From an uncultured Clostridia bacterium (GTDB taxonomy: Bacteria > Bacillota > Clostridia > UBA1381), in the NCBI GenBank assembly GCA_944390495.1, contig CALXQE010000077.1, positions 1 through 34,884 on the forward strand: a stretch of DNA of 34,884 bases. The letters run 5' to 3'. The translations under genes were made by a program, and so were the position numbers. Positions 23,399 to 32,282 of the stretch are shown here, in pieces; positions within the stretch are counted from its first letter, which is position 1, and every line of letters begins with the position of its first letter. The notes beneath the pieces were generated by a model. It was not told the DNA's origin. It did not search any database and saw nothing but the letters and a program-made list of their open reading frames with translations.

Positions 23399-25387
23399 AT
23401 GACAGGAGAAAAAACCTGGGCAGATATAAGCAGGTTTCAGACATATTTGTTTAATTCCGGCGATAATTTTAAGAGTTATCAGATGCTCGGAGTACATAAA
23501 ATAAAACAAGGAAATAAGACCGGCTGGCGTTTTGCCGTATGGGCACCGAATGCTGTAAATGTAAGGGTAGTAGGTGATTTTAACGGCTGGGACGGGCATG
23601 ATAAATGTCTTGAAAGAATAGAAACAAGCGGTGTATGGTACGGATTTTTTACTGATATTCAGGAGGGAATGCTGTATAAATATGCAATAGACGCTACGGA
23701 TGGACAGACTTATTACAGAGCGGATCCGTATGCCTTTAAAAGTGAGTTAAGACCGGGTACAGCATCGGTTGTTAAAGATATATCGGATTATAAGTGGGGA
23801 GATAAATCTTGGTTATCAGCCCGCTCACGTACTGATACAATACACAAGCCGATGAATATATATGAAATTCATGTGGGTTCATGGCGTATACATGATGACG
23901 GCAGTTTTTATTCATACCGTGAACTTGCAGATGAGCTTGTTCCGTACGTTAAGGATATGGGTTATACTCACATTGAAATGATGCCTGTTACAGAATATCC
24001 CTTTGATGGTTCCTGGGGTTATCAGGTTACGGGATTTTTCTCTGCAACCTCAAGATACGGTGAACCGGAGGATTTAAAATATTTTGTTGATAAATGTCAC
24101 AAAAACGGTATTGGTGTAATAATGGATTGGGTTCCGGCACATTTCCCGAGAGACGCACACGGACTTAGAATGTTTGACGGTACTCCGGTTTATGAATACG
24201 CAGATCCGAGAATGGGCGAGCATAAGGATTGGGGTACAATGGTATTTGATTATTCAAAGAGTGAAGTTGTATCATTCCTTACATCTTCAGCGTATTTTTG
24301 GGCAAGTGAATACCACATGGACGGTATAAGAGTTGACGCTGTTTCTTCTATGCTTTATCGTGATTATTCAAGAAATGACGGTGAATGGATACCTAATCAA
24401 TACGGCGGAAACGGTAATTTGGAAGCTGTTGACTTTTTAAGAAAGCTTAATAAAATTATGGGTACGGAGTTCCCTAATTTTATGATGATAGCAGAGGAGT
24501 CTACTGCATGGCCGTTAGTTACAGCACCGCCTGAAAATGACGGACTTGGTTTTAACTATAAATGGAATATGGGCTGGATGAATGATACTTTAAGGTATAT
24601 GTCTATGGACCCGTATTTTAGAAAAGATAATCATGGTCTTTTGACTTTTATAATGATGTATGCTTATTCGGAAAATTTCATCTTACCATTGTCACACGAT
24701 GAAGTGGTACACGGCAAACATTCTCTTATAGATAAGATGTTCGGAAGTTATGACGAAAAATTTGATGCGTATAAAACACTTTTAGGCTATTATATGACAA
24801 TGCCTGGTAAGAAGCTGTTGTTTATGGGAAGCGAGTTCGGACAATTCCTTGAGTGGAGATATGATGATCAGCTTGAATGGAATTTACTCGACATAGACAA
24901 ACATAAAAAACTTCAGCAGTATGTGAAGGATTTAAACCATTTCTATCTTGAAAACAAAGCTATGTGGGAGTATGAGAATAGCTGGGATGGATTTAGATGG
25001 ATAAATGAAGCAGACAATGAAAATTCAGTTATAACGTATATAAGACGCGGAAAATACGTAAAAGACAATGTATATGTAGTTGCAAACTTTACACCGGTTG
25101 AAAGACCTATATATAAAATAGGAGTTCCGTCACCGGGTGAATATGAGGTTGTGTTCCATTCAAATTCTTCAAAATACGGAGGAACACGCAGAGTAACAAA
25201 GAAAACATATAAAGCGGAAAAAATGCAGTTTTCAGATATGATGTATACACTTCATATTGCGATAGACGGTAATTCCGTTATGTTTATAAAAAAGAAACCG
25301 ACTGTTCGTAAGACGCAGACGGCAAAGAAGACAACTAAGAGTCAAGCAAAAGAAAAAAAGACCGGCAAAGCTTCCGGAAAAAAATAA
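23399..25387 (+). CDS. glgB: 1,4-alpha-glucan (glycogen) branching enzyme
   Basis: Introduces alpha-1,6 branches into glycogen in the cytoplasm. An N-terminal CBM48 module ([22 protein letters not shown], about 25-125) precedes the GH13 barrel with nucleophile Asp313 (IRVDAVSSM), acid/base Glu366 (AEEST) and Asp434 ([10 protein letters not shown]), then a C-terminal beta domain to about residue 630. The last 32 residues (631-662) are an unusual tail with 13 Lys, starting [10 protein letters not shown] and containing [11 protein letters not shown]. The first gene of the glycogen operon, with a very strong ribosome site; glgC follows 19 nt later. Confidence 0.97.
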   Translation: MTGEKTWADISRFQTYLFNSGDNFKSYQMLGVHKIKQGNKTGWRFAVWAPNAVNVRVVGDFNGWDGHDKCLERIETSGVWYGFFTDIQEGMLYKYAIDATDGQTYYRADPYAFKSELRPGTASVVKDISDYKWGDKSWLSARSRTDTIHKPMNIYEIHVGSWRIHDDGSFYSYRELADELVPYVKDMGYTHIEMMPVTEYPFDGSWGYQVTGFFSATSRYGEPEDLKYFVDKCHKNGIGVIMDWVPAHFPRDAHGLRMFDGTPVYEYADPRMGEHKDWGTMVFDYSKSEVVSFLTSSAYFWASEYHMDGIRVDAVSSMLYRDYSRNDGEWIPNQYGGNGNLEAVDFLRKLNKIMGTEFPNFMMIAEESTAWPLVTAPPENDGLGFNYKWNMGWMNDTLRYMSMDPYFRKDNHGLLTFIMMYAYSENFILPLSHDEVVHGKHSLIDKMFGSYDEKFDAYKTLLGYYMTMPGKKLLFMGSEFGQFLEWRYDDQLEWNLLDIDKHKKLQQYVKDLNHFYLENKAMWEYENSWDGFRWINEADNENSVITYIRRGKYVKDNVYVVANFTPVERPIYKIGVPSPGEYEVVFHSNSSKYGGTRRVTKKTYKAEKMQFSDMMYTLHIAIDGNSVMFIKKKPTVRKTQTAKKTTKSQAKEKKTGKASGKK

Positions 25388-25406
25388 AAATAGGAGATGG
25401 TTTAAA

Positions 25407-26612
25407 ATGATTTCAAAAAATTGCGTTGCAATGATACTTGCAGGCGGTCAGGGATCAAGACTTGGTGCACTTACAAAAAATGTGGCTAAGCCGGCAGTTC
25501 CTTTCGGCGGTAAATACAGAATCATAGATTTCCCGCTTTCAAATTGCGTACATTCGGGTATTGATACAGTTGGTGTTCTTACACAGTATCAACCCCTTGA
25601 ACTTAATAGATATATCGGTAACGGAAGCCCTTGGGATTTAGATAGAAGTCATGGCGGTGCATACGTTCTTCCGCCGTATCAGAGTGCTAAGGCTGGTGAA
25701 TGGTATAAAGGTACAGCAAATGCTATTTATCAGAACTTGGGATTCCTTGAGGGATTTAATCCTGAAAATGTACTTATCCTTTCAGGTGACCATATTTATA
25801 AAATGCACTATGGTGAAATGCTAAAGGCTCACAATGAATCAGATGCGGCTGTAACGATTGCAGTTATGCCTGTTCCATGGGAAGAAGCAAGCCGTTTCGG
25901 TATTATGAATGTTGATGAAAATGGTACGATTACCGAATTTGAAGAAAAACCGGCAGAACCTAAGAGTAATCTTGCTTCAATGGGTATTTACATATTTAAG
26001 TATGATGTACTTAAAAAATATCTTGAGGCTGATGAGCGTGACCCGAAATCTTCAAACGATTTTGGTAAAAATATTATTCCTACAATGCTTGAAAATGGCG
26101 AAAAGATGGTATCATTCAGATTTGAAGGCTACTGGAAAGACGTAGGAACAATTCAAAGCCTTTGGGAGGCAAACATGGATCTTGTTGATGAACCTCCAAA
26201 GTTTGATTTAGCGGATAGAAAGTGGCGTATATATTCTCGTAATATGGCACTTGCTCCTCACTATGTTGGTACTAATGCAAAGATTACCAATTCAACTGTT
26301 ACAGAAGGTTGTTTTATAGACGGTGAAATTAATCACTCTGTAATCTTCGGTGGAGTTGAGCTTGGAGAAGGCAGTGTAGTAAACAACTCAGTAATTATGC
26401 CCGGTGCTAAAATAGGTAAAAATGTTGTTGTGGAAAAAGCAGTTATTGGTGTGAATGCAGTTATAGGTGACGGTGCAAAAGTCGGTGTAAATTCATCTGA
26501 TGATAACAAGTATGCATCAAAATTATGTAGCCATGACCTTGTACTTATTGAAGGCGGTGCCGAAGTTAAAGTCGGCGAAGAAATATTCAAGGGCAGTATG
26601 GTAGAGGCGTAA
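25407..26612 (+). CDS. glgC: Glucose-1-phosphate adenylyltransferase, catalytic subunit
   Basis: Makes ADP-glucose, the committed step of glycogen synthesis. The N-terminal nucleotide-binding loop [24 protein letters not shown] is intact, as are [15 protein letters not shown] (glucose-1-phosphate region) and GYWKDVGT; the C-terminal third is a left-handed beta-helix with hexapeptide-like repeats. 401 aa is normal. The ATG at 25407 follows AGGAGATGG. It is paired with glgD 17 nt downstream, so the active enzyme is probably a GlgC-GlgD heteromer. Confidence 0.97.
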   Translation: MISKNCVAMILAGGQGSRLGALTKNVAKPAVPFGGKYRIIDFPLSNCVHSGIDTVGVLTQYQPLELNRYIGNGSPWDLDRSHGGAYVLPPYQSAKAGEWYKGTANAIYQNLGFLEGFNPENVLILSGDHIYKMHYGEMLKAHNESDAAVTIAVMPVPWEEASRFGIMNVDENGTITEFEEKPAEPKSNLASMGIYIFKYDVLKKYLEADERDPKSSNDFGKNIIPTMLENGEKMVSFRFEGYWKDVGTIQSLWEANMDLVDEPPKFDLADRKWRIYSRNMALAPHYVGTNAKITNSTVTEGCFIDGEINHSVIFGGVELGEGSVVNNSVIMPGAKIGKNVVVEKAVIGVNAVIGDGAKVGVNSSDDNKYASKLCSHDLVLIEGGAEVKVGEEIFKGSMVEA

Positions 26613-26629
26613 GAAAGGGGACGGAGCCA

Positions 26630-27751
26630 ATGAGAAGAGATGACACAATGGGTATTATTCTGGCAAATAATGACAGAATACCTCCTATAACAGATATAAG
26701 AGCAAATTTAGCACTTCCGATTGCAGGAAGATACAGAATTATTGATTTTGTGATTTCATGTATGGCAGGAGCCGGTATTACCAATATAGGTGTTGCCACT
26801 GAATCAAATTATTCATCGCTTATGGACCATATTAAGTCCGGTAAGCCTTGGGATCTTGACAGAAAAAATTGGGGACTTAATATACTTCCTCCAAATGTTG
26901 AGAAAATGACATCAGGCACAATCAAGGGCGATATTGATATGCTTTCAGGAATAAGTGATTTCTTGCAAAGAAGCCCTCAGACATACGTAATTTTGTCATT
27001 GGGTAACAGCATATATAATGTGGATTTTGCCGAACTAATTGAAAAACACATTGAGAGTCAGGCAGATATAACAGTATTGTACAAGGATATGAAAGGTAAT
27101 GATGAAAGAGAACTTTCAAGATTTACAATGCTTGAATTGGCTGATGACAACCGTGTTGTTGATATTGAGGTAAAGCCGTATTATCCAAAGACTACAATGG
27201 CAAGTATGGATATATATGTAATGGAAAAGGCACTTCTTGAAAGTATTATTGATGAATGCAGTGCAAGAGGTGACAGAGATTTTGTTAAGGATGCACTTGT
27301 AAAGAAAATGAGTGGACTTATGATATATGGTTACGAGTACACAGGATATACTGATAAAATAGATACTCTTGCATCATATTACAGAAATAATATGAATTTC
27401 CTTAATAAGGAAATAAGAGAAGATTTGTTTACAAGAAAATGCCAGATTTATACAAAGACAAAAGATCAGTCACCTACAAAATACGGCGATAGTGCAGTTG
27501 TTAAAAACAGTTTTGTTTCAGACGGTTGTACGATAGAAGGTACTGTTATAAACTGTATTCTATCACGTGGTGTTAAGGTAGCAAAGGGTGCTGTCATTGA
27601 AAATTCAATAATCATGCAGGATTCTGTCATTGAAGAAGATGTTGAGCTTAGTCATGTTGTATTTGATAAGGAAGTTCATATCACAAAGGGCAGAAAGCTT
27701 ATAGGTCAGGATAGTTATCCGCTTGCCATTTCAAAGGGCAAAAAGATTTGA
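26630..27751 (+). CDS. glgD: Glucose-1-phosphate adenylyltransferase regulatory subunit GlgD
   Basis: GlgC paralogue found in Firmicutes, which stimulates GlgC. It keeps the fold cues (GRYRIIDFVISC, GKPWDLDR, hexapeptide C-terminus), but the nucleotide-binding loop has degenerated: GGxGxRL of GlgC is here LANNDRIPPITD, so it is probably not catalytic alone. 373 aa is normal. The start follows AAAGGGGACGGAG. It ends the glgB-C-D run; a hairpin and a new promoter come before glgA. Confidence 0.94.
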   Translation: MRRDDTMGIILANNDRIPPITDIRANLALPIAGRYRIIDFVISCMAGAGITNIGVATESNYSSLMDHIKSGKPWDLDRKNWGLNILPPNVEKMTSGTIKGDIDMLSGISDFLQRSPQTYVILSLGNSIYNVDFAELIEKHIESQADITVLYKDMKGNDERELSRFTMLELADDNRVVDIEVKPYYPKTTMASMDIYVMEKALLESIIDECSARGDRDFVKDALVKKMSGLMIYGYEYTGYTDKIDTLASYYRNNMNFLNKEIREDLFTRKCQIYTKTKDQSPTKYGDSAVVKNSFVSDGCTIEGTVINCILSRGVKVAKGAVIENSIIMQDSVIEEDVELSHVVFDKEVHITKGRKLIGQDSYPLAISKGKKI

Positions 27752-27762
27752 CGCATTTTAAT

Positions 27763-27790
27763 AGGGGACTGTCGTGTATCGGCAGCCCCT
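27763..27790 (+). other. Hairpin after glgD
   Basis: A stem of about 11 pairs with one bulged A (AGGGG-CTGTCG against TCGGCAG-CCCCT, loop TGTAT) lies 12 nt after the glgD stop. No U run follows directly, so it may be a weak terminator or an mRNA-stability element. Confidence 0.5.
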
Positions 27791-27832
27791 GTTCATTTTA
27801 CATAAATTTGACATCTGTGACACGCTGAAATG

Positions 27833-27860
27833 TTGACAAAACGACCATTTTTGGTATAAT
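27833..27860 (+). promoter_or_regulatory. Sigma-A promoter for glgA
   Basis: Perfect TTGACA (27833-27838), 16-nt spacer, perfect TATAAT (27855-27860). A second TTGACA at 27808-27813 has no matching -10. This gives glgA-glgP and later genes separate control from glgBCD. Confidence 0.85.
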
Positions 27861-27889
27861 AATATAGGAGAAAGAAAGGGGACAAAATA

Positions 27890-29704
27890 ATGAAGGTTCT
27901 ATTTGCTACTTCGGAAGCAGCTCCTTTTGTTAAGACAGGAGGACTTGGTGACGTTGCAGGTTCTCTGCCTAAGACTCTTTGTCAAAAGGGTGTTGATGCG
28001 AGAGTAATTCTTCCGTTATATAAATGTATACCTCAGGAATATAAGGATAGAATGAGATATATAAACCATATTTATATTGATATGGCATGGAGAAAACAGT
28101 ATGCCGGTGTATTTGAGCTTGAACATGATGGCTGTAAGTATTACTTCATTGATAATAAGTATTATTTTAACGGCGATAAGCCTTATGATTACATACACCT
28201 TGACTGTGAAAAATTTATATTTTTCTCAAAGGCAGCACTGTCAATTCTTCCTACAATAGATTTCAGACCTGATGTTATTAATTGTAACGATTGGCAGACA
28301 GGTCCGATACCTGTATTTCTTGATACATTTCTTGATAATCCGTTTTACCGCGGAATTAAAACGGTTATGACAATACATAACCTAAAATTCCAGGGAAGAT
28401 GGGATTTCAAGAAAATCAAAGATGCTATGGGTATAAATGATTACTACTTTACACCTGATAAGCTTGAATTTTACCGTGATGCTAACCTTTTAAAGGGCGG
28501 TATGGTTTATGCAAATAAGATTTCTACCGTAAGCTCAACGTATGCAGGTGAAATTATGTCAGAAGAGTATGGAGAGGGACTTCATAATCTCCTTCGTGCA
28601 AGGTCAAATGATGTTGTTGGTATAGTAAACGGTATATCTTATGATGAGTGGAATCCGCAGACAGACGGAACTATTTATAAAAAATATACTGCTAAAACAG
28701 TGCACAATAATAAAGTTGAAAATAAAACAAGATTACAGCAGGATTTAGGTCTGCCGGTTGATCCTAACAAGATGATGATAGGTGTTGTTTCAAGACTTAC
28801 AGACCAAAAAGGTTTTGATCTTGTTGCATATAAGATGGAGGAATTGTGTGCAGGCGGTTTGCAGGTTGTAGTGCTTGGTACAGGTGATGAAAAGTATGAA
28901 AATCTGTTTAGACACTATGCTTGGAAATATCCTGACCGTTTCTCGGCACAGATTTATTTCTCAAACGATATGTCACATAAGATTTATGCAGCATGTGACG
29001 CATTTTTAATGCCTTCAAGATTTGAGCCGTGCGGTTTGTCACAGCTTATAAGTCTTAGATATGGTACTGTTCCTATTGTAAGAGAAACGGGCGGACTAAA
29101 AGATACTGTATGGCCGTATAATGAATATACAGGTGAGGGTACAGGATTCTCATTTGCAAACTACAATGCAGATGAAATGATGAATATAATCTGGTACGCA
29201 ATGAATGTTTATTATGACAGAAAAGATGAATGGAGAAATATCATAGACAATGGTATGGCTATGGATTATTCATGGAATGTATCTGCTGATAAATATATTC
29301 ATATGTATCAGGATTTAACAGGTATATACGATTTACCTGAAAAAAAAACTGAAGTTATAGAAAATACAGAAAAAAAAGAAAGTTTTTCAGATAAATTAAA
29401 GGCTGATGCAGAGGCGTCAGCAAATGCGGCTGTGGAAGGTGCAAAAGAGCCGGAAATAGTAGCTGTTGAAAATCCGTTTGGAGAAGAAGAGAAAAAGACA
29501 ACTACACGTAAAACATCAACGAGAAAAACAAGTAAGACTTCTTCGGCTAAATCAACAACAGCAAAGAAAACAACGGCTGCTAAAAAAACAGCATCTAAAA
29601 CGACAAAGTCAACAGCGGCAAAAACAACAAAACAGTCAAAAGCAGCAAAAACAACTGATAATAAAGCGAAGTCGACAGCAGCAAAGAAAGAAACAAAAGA
29701 ATAA
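27890..29704 (+). CDS. glgA: Glycogen synthase (ADP-glucose type, GT5) with basic C-terminal tail
   Basis: Extends alpha-1,4-glucan chains from ADP-glucose. The ADP-glucose loop KTGGL (15-19), NCNDWQT-like CNDWQT and the C-terminal FEPCGLSQL motif with its catalytic Glu are present; the normal GT5 enzyme ends near residue 482. It is followed by an acidic, Ala-rich segment (about 485-534) and a 70-residue tail (535-604) made of 21 Lys, 2 Arg, 21 Thr, 12 Ala and 9 Ser, like histone H1 or AlgP tails. The tail contains TAKKTTAAKK, similar to [11 protein letters not shown] in GlgB. It has its own consensus promoter; the ribosome site is AAAGGGG. Confidence 0.96.
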   Translation: MKVLFATSEAAPFVKTGGLGDVAGSLPKTLCQKGVDARVILPLYKCIPQEYKDRMRYINHIYIDMAWRKQYAGVFELEHDGCKYYFIDNKYYFNGDKPYDYIHLDCEKFIFFSKAALSILPTIDFRPDVINCNDWQTGPIPVFLDTFLDNPFYRGIKTVMTIHNLKFQGRWDFKKIKDAMGINDYYFTPDKLEFYRDANLLKGGMVYANKISTVSSTYAGEIMSEEYGEGLHNLLRARSNDVVGIVNGISYDEWNPQTDGTIYKKYTAKTVHNNKVENKTRLQQDLGLPVDPNKMMIGVVSRLTDQKGFDLVAYKMEELCAGGLQVVVLGTGDEKYENLFRHYAWKYPDRFSAQIYFSNDMSHKIYAACDAFLMPSRFEPCGLSQLISLRYGTVPIVRETGGLKDTVWPYNEYTGEGTGFSFANYNADEMMNIIWYAMNVYYDRKDEWRNIIDNGMAMDYSWNVSADKYIHMYQDLTGIYDLPEKKTEVIENTEKKESFSDKLKADAEASANAAVEGAKEPEIVAVENPFGEEEKKTTTRKTSTRKTSKTSSAKSTTAKKTTAAKKTASKTTKSTAAKTTKQSKAAKTTDNKAKSTAAKKETKE

Positions 29705-29747
29705 ATACGTTTTCGCAAATTAATAAATAAAGGGGATGTAAATAATT

Positions 29748-32213
29748 ATGGCACAAGCTAAAACAGTAAAATTGACAGCAGCAGAGGAAGCTTTGAGAAA
29801 GGAGATAATCGGTAAGGTCAACAGACATTTCGGTAAAGTCATGGAAGATGCAACTCCGCACATGGTTTATACTGCATGTGCATTAACTGTTCGTGACCAG
29901 ATTATGGAAAGATGGGCAAAGTCGCATAAGACAGTAAAAGAAATGGGTTCAAAGAAACTATATTATCTGTCATTTGAATTTTTGATGGGCAGACTTCTTT
30001 GTACAAATATCTTGAACTTAATGCAGACAGATGAGTATCAGCATGTTCTTGAGTCACTTGGTTATTCATTAAATGAGATTGCAGAACTTGAAAATGATGC
30101 AGGTCTTGGTAACGGTGGTTTGGGACGTTTGGCGGCTTGCTTTATTGATTCACTTACAACAATGGATTTGCCTGCATACGGCTGTACAATCAGATATGAA
30201 TACGGATTGTTCAGACAGAAGATTGTTGACGGTTATCAGACAGAACTTCCTGATTCATGGCTTGATAAAGGTAATGCTTGGGAAGTTGCAAGACCTGAGG
30301 AAACTGTTGAGGTTAAATTCGGCGGTGAAGTTTATACTGATTGGGTGAACGGAAAGTTTACTTGCAGCTATAATAATTCACATACTATTTTGGCTATGCC
30401 TTATGATGTACCCCTTTGTGGTTACAATTCAAAGATAGTAAATAAATTAAGACTTTGGAGTTCAAAGTCACCTGACCACATGAATATGAAGGAGTTTAAC
30501 AGCGGTAATTATGTGCGTGCCGTTGAGGAAAAAGAACTTGCAGAGGTTATTTCAAAGGTATTGTATCCAGAGGATAACCATACAGAGGGTAAGGAGCTAA
30601 GACTTAAGCAGCAATATTTCCTTGTATCTGCAACACTTCAGTGGATTTTAAAAGAGTTCGAGGATAGAAACGGACAGGATTGGTCAAAACTACCTGATAA
30701 AGTTGTTATTCATATTAATGATACTCACCCGACTATGGCAATTCCTGAAATGATGCGTCTTCTAATGGACGATAAGGGACTTGGCTGGGATGAAGCATGG
30801 GAGATTGTTACTCATGTATTTGCTTATACAAACCATACTGTAATGAGTGAAGCTCTTGAAAAATGGCCTCTTGATATGTTCAAGAAGATTCTTCCTCGTG
30901 TGTATATGATTGTGGAAGAAATGAACAGACGTCTTATGATAAAACTTAACGAAGTTTATCCAAACGACCCTGGTAAGCATAAGTATATGGCAATTATTTC
31001 AGACAATCAGATATTTATGGCTAATATGTGTCTTGCAAGCTGTTTTGCAGTAAACGGTGTATCAAAACTTCATACAGATATTCTTAAAACAGATATATTT
31101 AAAGATTACTACAATATGGATAAGAGCCGTTTCTATGCAATCACAAACGGTATTACTTTTAGAAGATGGATTGCAAACTGTAACCCTGCACTTACAGACC
31201 TTATTTCTTCAAAGATAGGTAAGGAATGGATTAAAGACGCATCACAGCTTGAAAAGTTAAAGCCGTATGCTAAGGATGCTGCATTCAAAAAGCAATTTGC
31301 ACAGATTAAGCATCAGAATAAAGTCAACTTGGCTAAGTATATCAAGGAGCATAACGGTATCGATGTTAATCCTGATTCAATATTTGATGTACAGTGTAAG
31401 AGACTTCATGAGTATAAGCGTCAGATGCTTAACATACTTCATATTCTTGCAGAATATAATAGAATTATTGATGACCCTTCATATAACTATTATCCAAAGA
31501 CATATATATTCGGTGCAAAGGCAGCTCCTGGTTATACAAGAGCAAAGCTTATAATTAAGCTTATCAATTCAATAGGTGATATGATTAATAACGACCCGAG
31601 AGTAAAGGATAAGATGAAAGTCGTATTTCTTGAAAATTACAGCGTATCTATTGCTGAAAAGCTAATAATTGCAGCTGATATTTCAGAACAGATTTCAACA
31701 GCAGGTAAGGAAGCTTCAGGTACAGGTAACATGAAGTTTATGCTTAACGGTGCTGTTACAATAGGTACACTTGACGGTGCTAACGTCGAAATGCTTGAAC
31801 AGGTGGGCGAGGATAATATCTATATCTTTGGTCTTAAAGCAGATGAGGTTGCTGCAAGAGTAAGATATGTAGGAACTGACGAAGTTAAAAATATATATTC
31901 TTCAAATGCTGTATTAAGACGTGCTCTTGAAGAACTTATTGACGGTACAATTGTTCCGGGCAGCAATCAACTATTTAGAGATTTGTATCAGACACTTCTA
32001 TTTGGTGATTACGGTTTCCCTGATACTTACATGGTAATCAGAGATTTTGAAGAATATATGAAGACTCAGGAACAGATGTCGATTGATTATCAAGACAGAG
32101 ATAAGTGGATTGAAAAAGCAATACTTAATACTGCAAGTGCAGGATTCTTCTCAAGTGACAGAACAATCGACGATTACAACAAGAACATTTGGCATTTAAC
32201 ACCGATTAAATAA
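29748..32213 (+). CDS. glgP: Glycogen/starch/alpha-glucan phosphorylase
   Basis: PLP enzyme that releases glucose-1-phosphate from glycogen ends. Recognisable segments: LSFEFLMGRLL near residue 75, GLGNGGLGRLAACF, HINDTHPTMAIPE, and the PLP motif EASGTGNMKFMLNGA with Lys663. 821 aa matches the large GT35 class; no regulatory phosphorylation site can be judged. Start ATG behind AAAGGGGATG, 43 nt after glgA, so probably cotranscribed. A terminator follows, so the amylase may have partly separate expression. Confidence 0.98.
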   Translation: MAQAKTVKLTAAEEALRKEIIGKVNRHFGKVMEDATPHMVYTACALTVRDQIMERWAKSHKTVKEMGSKKLYYLSFEFLMGRLLCTNILNLMQTDEYQHVLESLGYSLNEIAELENDAGLGNGGLGRLAACFIDSLTTMDLPAYGCTIRYEYGLFRQKIVDGYQTELPDSWLDKGNAWEVARPEETVEVKFGGEVYTDWVNGKFTCSYNNSHTILAMPYDVPLCGYNSKIVNKLRLWSSKSPDHMNMKEFNSGNYVRAVEEKELAEVISKVLYPEDNHTEGKELRLKQQYFLVSATLQWILKEFEDRNGQDWSKLPDKVVIHINDTHPTMAIPEMMRLLMDDKGLGWDEAWEIVTHVFAYTNHTVMSEALEKWPLDMFKKILPRVYMIVEEMNRRLMIKLNEVYPNDPGKHKYMAIISDNQIFMANMCLASCFAVNGVSKLHTDILKTDIFKDYYNMDKSRFYAITNGITFRRWIANCNPALTDLISSKIGKEWIKDASQLEKLKPYAKDAAFKKQFAQIKHQNKVNLAKYIKEHNGIDVNPDSIFDVQCKRLHEYKRQMLNILHILAEYNRIIDDPSYNYYPKTYIFGAKAAPGYTRAKLIIKLINSIGDMINNDPRVKDKMKVVFLENYSVSIAEKLIIAADISEQISTAGKEASGTGNMKFMLNGAVTIGTLDGANVEMLEQVGEDNIYIFGLKADEVAARVRYVGTDEVKNIYSSNAVLRRALEELIDGTIVPGSNQLFRDLYQTLLFGDYGFPDTYMVIRDFEEYMKTQEQMSIDYQDRDKWIEKAILNTASAGFFSSDRTIDDYNKNIWHLTPIK

Positions 32214-32230
32214 TCTTAATATCATAGAGC

Positions 32231-32256
32231 AAAGCCCCCTATATTATGGGGGTTTT
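32231..32256 (+). terminator. Intrinsic terminator after glgP
   Basis: CCCCC (32235-32239) pairs with GGGGG (32248-32252), extended by A-T pairs on both flanks and ending TTTT. Confidence 0.75.
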
Positions 32257-32282
32257 GTATTCTTATATGTATGGGGGTATTT

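Noticed and set aside
29308..29718. Antisense open frame of 136 codons opposite the glgA tail, and similar frames in the other readings.
   Set aside because: They arise from the low-complexity Lys/Thr codons of the tail (poly-Phe/Val on the other strand), have no ribosome site and overlap a certain gene.
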